Source: an uncultured beta proteobacterium (GTDB taxonomy: Bacteria; Pseudomonadota; Gammaproteobacteria; Burkholderiales; Burkholderiaceae_B). From it: a stretch of DNA of 6,786 nucleotides. This document shows positions 5,462-6,786 of this stretch, piece by piece. The notes beneath the pieces were generated by a model, which searched no databases, was not told the origin of the DNA, and saw nothing but the letters and a program-made list of their open reading frames with translations. Positions within the stretch are counted from its first letter, which is position 1, and every line of letters starts with the position of its first letter. The DNA is taken from positions 1 through 6,786 of the forward strand of contig CAIYCP010000221.1 in the NCBI GenBank assembly GCA_903924715.1, read 5' to 3'. The position numbers were made by a program, and so were the translations under genes.

Positions 5462-6190
5462 ATGACAACAGAAACGATATTAAAAGTTGATCGTCTCTCG
5501 CGCCGCTTTGGCGGATTGACCGCCGTCTCAGAACTTAGTTTTGACGTGCAGGCTGGCGAGATTGTCGGCCTCATCGGGCCAAACGGGGCAGGTAAAAGCA
5601 CAACCTTTAATTGCGTGAGTGGTTTTTACCCACTGTCCGATGGTCGTGTCACGTTTTTTGGCGAAGATATTTCGAAAATGACGACCGCACAGGTTTGTCA
5701 TAAAGGTTTGGTGCGCACCTTTCAGCACGATAGCTTGTTATCTGACATGACGGTCTACGACAATATTCTGATTGCAACCTTCAGCATGATTCGTTCAAAA
5801 AGCGAGCGTGAACGACGCGTGCACGAAACGGCAGCCATTTTAAATTTATCTGACCATCTGCAAGAGATCGCAGGCAACTTACCCCATGGTTTGCAGCGCA
5901 TGGTCAGTATCGCCATTGCCTTTGCCACGCGTCCAAAATTACTTTGTCTTGACGAACCCCTCACCGGGCTCAATCAAACCGAAGTCGGCGGCGCCTTAAC
6001 GATTTTTAGACAAATCCGTGACGAGTTCAAGATCTCGATCTTGTTAGTTGAGCACAATATGAAAGCCGTAATGGAAATCTGCGATCGCATTGTGGTGCTA
6101 GACCACGGCGTGTTCTTAGCCATGGGCACCCCAAATGAAATCAAGACAAACCCGGCGGTCATTGCGGCTTACTTGGGCAAACGCGCATGA
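5462..6190 (+). CDS. livG: LivG-type ATP-binding protein of the LIV ABC transporter
   Basis: This 242-residue cytoplasmic ATPase pairs with LivF to drive transport through LivHM. Motifs in order: Walker A GPNGAGKST (39-47), Q-loop RTFQHDSLL (85-93, Gln88), signature region NLPHGLQRMVSIA (139-151), Walker B LLCLDEP (160-166) with catalytic Glu165, D-loop GLNQTE (169-174) and H-loop His198 in LLVEHNM. The C-terminus, GTPNEIKTNPAVIAAYLG (222-239), is the typical LivG ending. The signature is unusual: LPHGLQ where LSYGQQ or LAYGQQ is usual. As I recall, LPHG variants occur in some LivG-like lineages. The protein is a little shorter than the usual 250-255 residues, with the difference in the helical region at about 105-135. 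It starts 15 bp after livM with no clear Shine-Dalgarno, so it probably depends on coupling, and overlaps livF by the 4 bp ATGA. Confidence 0.95.
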   Translation: MTTETILKVDRLSRRFGGLTAVSELSFDVQAGEIVGLIGPNGAGKSTTFNCVSGFYPLSDGRVTFFGEDISKMTTAQVCHKGLVRTFQHDSLLSDMTVYDNILIATFSMIRSKSERERRVHETAAILNLSDHLQEIAGNLPHGLQRMVSIAIAFATRPKLLCLDEPLTGLNQTEVGGALTIFRQIRDEFKISILLVEHNMKAVMEICDRIVVLDHGVFLAMGTPNEIKTNPAVIAAYLGKRA

Positions 6191-6786
6191 CGACCGAACA
6201 CGCACTCGAGGTGTCTGATCTGGTGATCAATTACGGCATCGTGCCTGCAGTCAAGGGTGTCAATTTTTCAGTTGCCCGCGGCAGGATCACTACCATTATT
6301 GGCTCAAATGGTTCGGGTAAGTCGACAACCATGAAGGCCTTGACCGGATTATTGGCCGCACAGAGTGGGGCCATACAACTGTACGGAAAAAACATACGCG
6401 GCACCCCGACTGATGTGCTTGTTCAGCAAGGTCTTGTCCTCGTGCCTGAGGGACGGCGTCTTTTTAAAAGTATGACTGTCGCTGAGAACTTGCAAATGGG
6501 CGCCTATCAACGTTCAGATCAGTCGGCCATCGCTCGTGACTTTGAACGCTCACTTGAATATTTTCCGGCTTTACGCGAAAAGCTCTCTGTTCGAGCGGGC
6601 AGCCTAAGCGGCGGTCAACAGCAGATGGTCGCAGTCGCACGCGCACTGATGGCAGCACCAAAACTGCTATTACTCGACGAGCCAACAATTGGCTTAGCGC
6701 CTGCGATCGTTGATACCATCGCCAATATTATTCAATCAATCGCCCAAGACGGCGTTGACATTTTATTAGTCGAACAAAATGCCGAG
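6187..6786 (+). CDS. livF: LivF-type ATP-binding protein of the LIV ABC transporter (runs off right edge)
   Basis: The first 200 residues of a cytoplasmic ATPase, from a family that usually has about 235. Motifs in order: Walker A GSNGSGKST (39-47), the LivF hallmark LVPEGRRLFKSMTVAENL (85-102), a canonical signature LSGGQQQ (140-146), Walker B LLLLDEP (160-166), the D-loop region IGLAP (168-172), and LLVEQNAE (193-200), where Gln198 stands at the H-loop position, as is normal for LivF. The Q-loop position is likewise the P-E-G-R form, which is typical of the family. LivF therefore contributes the regular signature of the ATPase pair, while LivG carries the variant one. The ATG is formed by the ATGA overlap with the livG stop, with only a weak ribosome site, pointing to translational coupling. 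The missing C-terminus is about 35 residues. Confidence 0.95.
   Translation, partial: MTTEHALEVSDLVINYGIVPAVKGVNFSVARGRITTIIGSNGSGKSTTMKALTGLLAAQSGAIQLYGKNIRGTPTDVLVQQGLVLVPEGRRLFKSMTVAENLQMGAYQRSDQSAIARDFERSLEYFPALREKLSVRAGSLSGGQQQMVAVARALMAAPKLLLLDEPTIGLAPAIVDTIANIIQSIAQDGVDILLVEQNAE

Overview
The window looks like ordinary chromosomal DNA from a Gram-negative proteobacterium, most likely a betaproteobacterium of the Burkholderiales type with moderate GC content. This rests on the style of the encoded proteins (a DUF1330 protein beside a branched-chain-amino-acid-type ABC operon, an SBP with a classical Sec signal peptide, MFS carriers). The taxonomic call is inference only. No mobile element, CRISPR array, rRNA or tRNA was seen.

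Left third (about 1-1766, minus strand): two major facilitator superfamily (MFS) carriers. One is cut by the left edge of the window (N-terminal 132 residues, monocarboxylate/oxalate-formate-antiporter-like). The other is complete (418 residues, MFS_3/EntS-like efflux style). They point the same way, 111 bp apart.

Middle (1767-2357): a 122 bp divergent intergenic region with a near-perfect 15 bp palindrome, a small DUF1330 gene on the plus strand, a strong rho-independent terminator, and then the leader of the next operon with a plausible sigma-70 promoter.

Right part (2358-6786, plus strand): a complete high-affinity LIV-type (HAAT) ABC uptake operon in the order periplasmic binding protein, LivH permease, LivM permease, LivG ATPase, LivF ATPase; the last gene runs off the right edge. 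The SBP captures a ligand in the periplasm, LivH/LivM form the inner-membrane channel, and LivG/LivF power transport. Gene junctions are tight (8 bp overlap H/M, 15 bp M/G, 4 bp ATGA overlap G/F), which suggests translational coupling. The one loose junction, SBP to livH, carries two mutually exclusive hairpins and is followed by a TTG-initiated livH, fitting higher expression of the binding protein than of the membrane complex.

The ligand is not known. The SBP does not show the usual Ala-Thr ligand motif of LivJ/LivK at the expected place, so a non-amino-acid ligand (for example a small organic or aromatic acid) is possible. I see no clearly novel system. The points most worth a second look are the SBP-livH hairpin pair, the divergent palindrome, the variant LivG signature motif, and an A7 tract upstream of the left MFS gene that leaves its true start uncertain.
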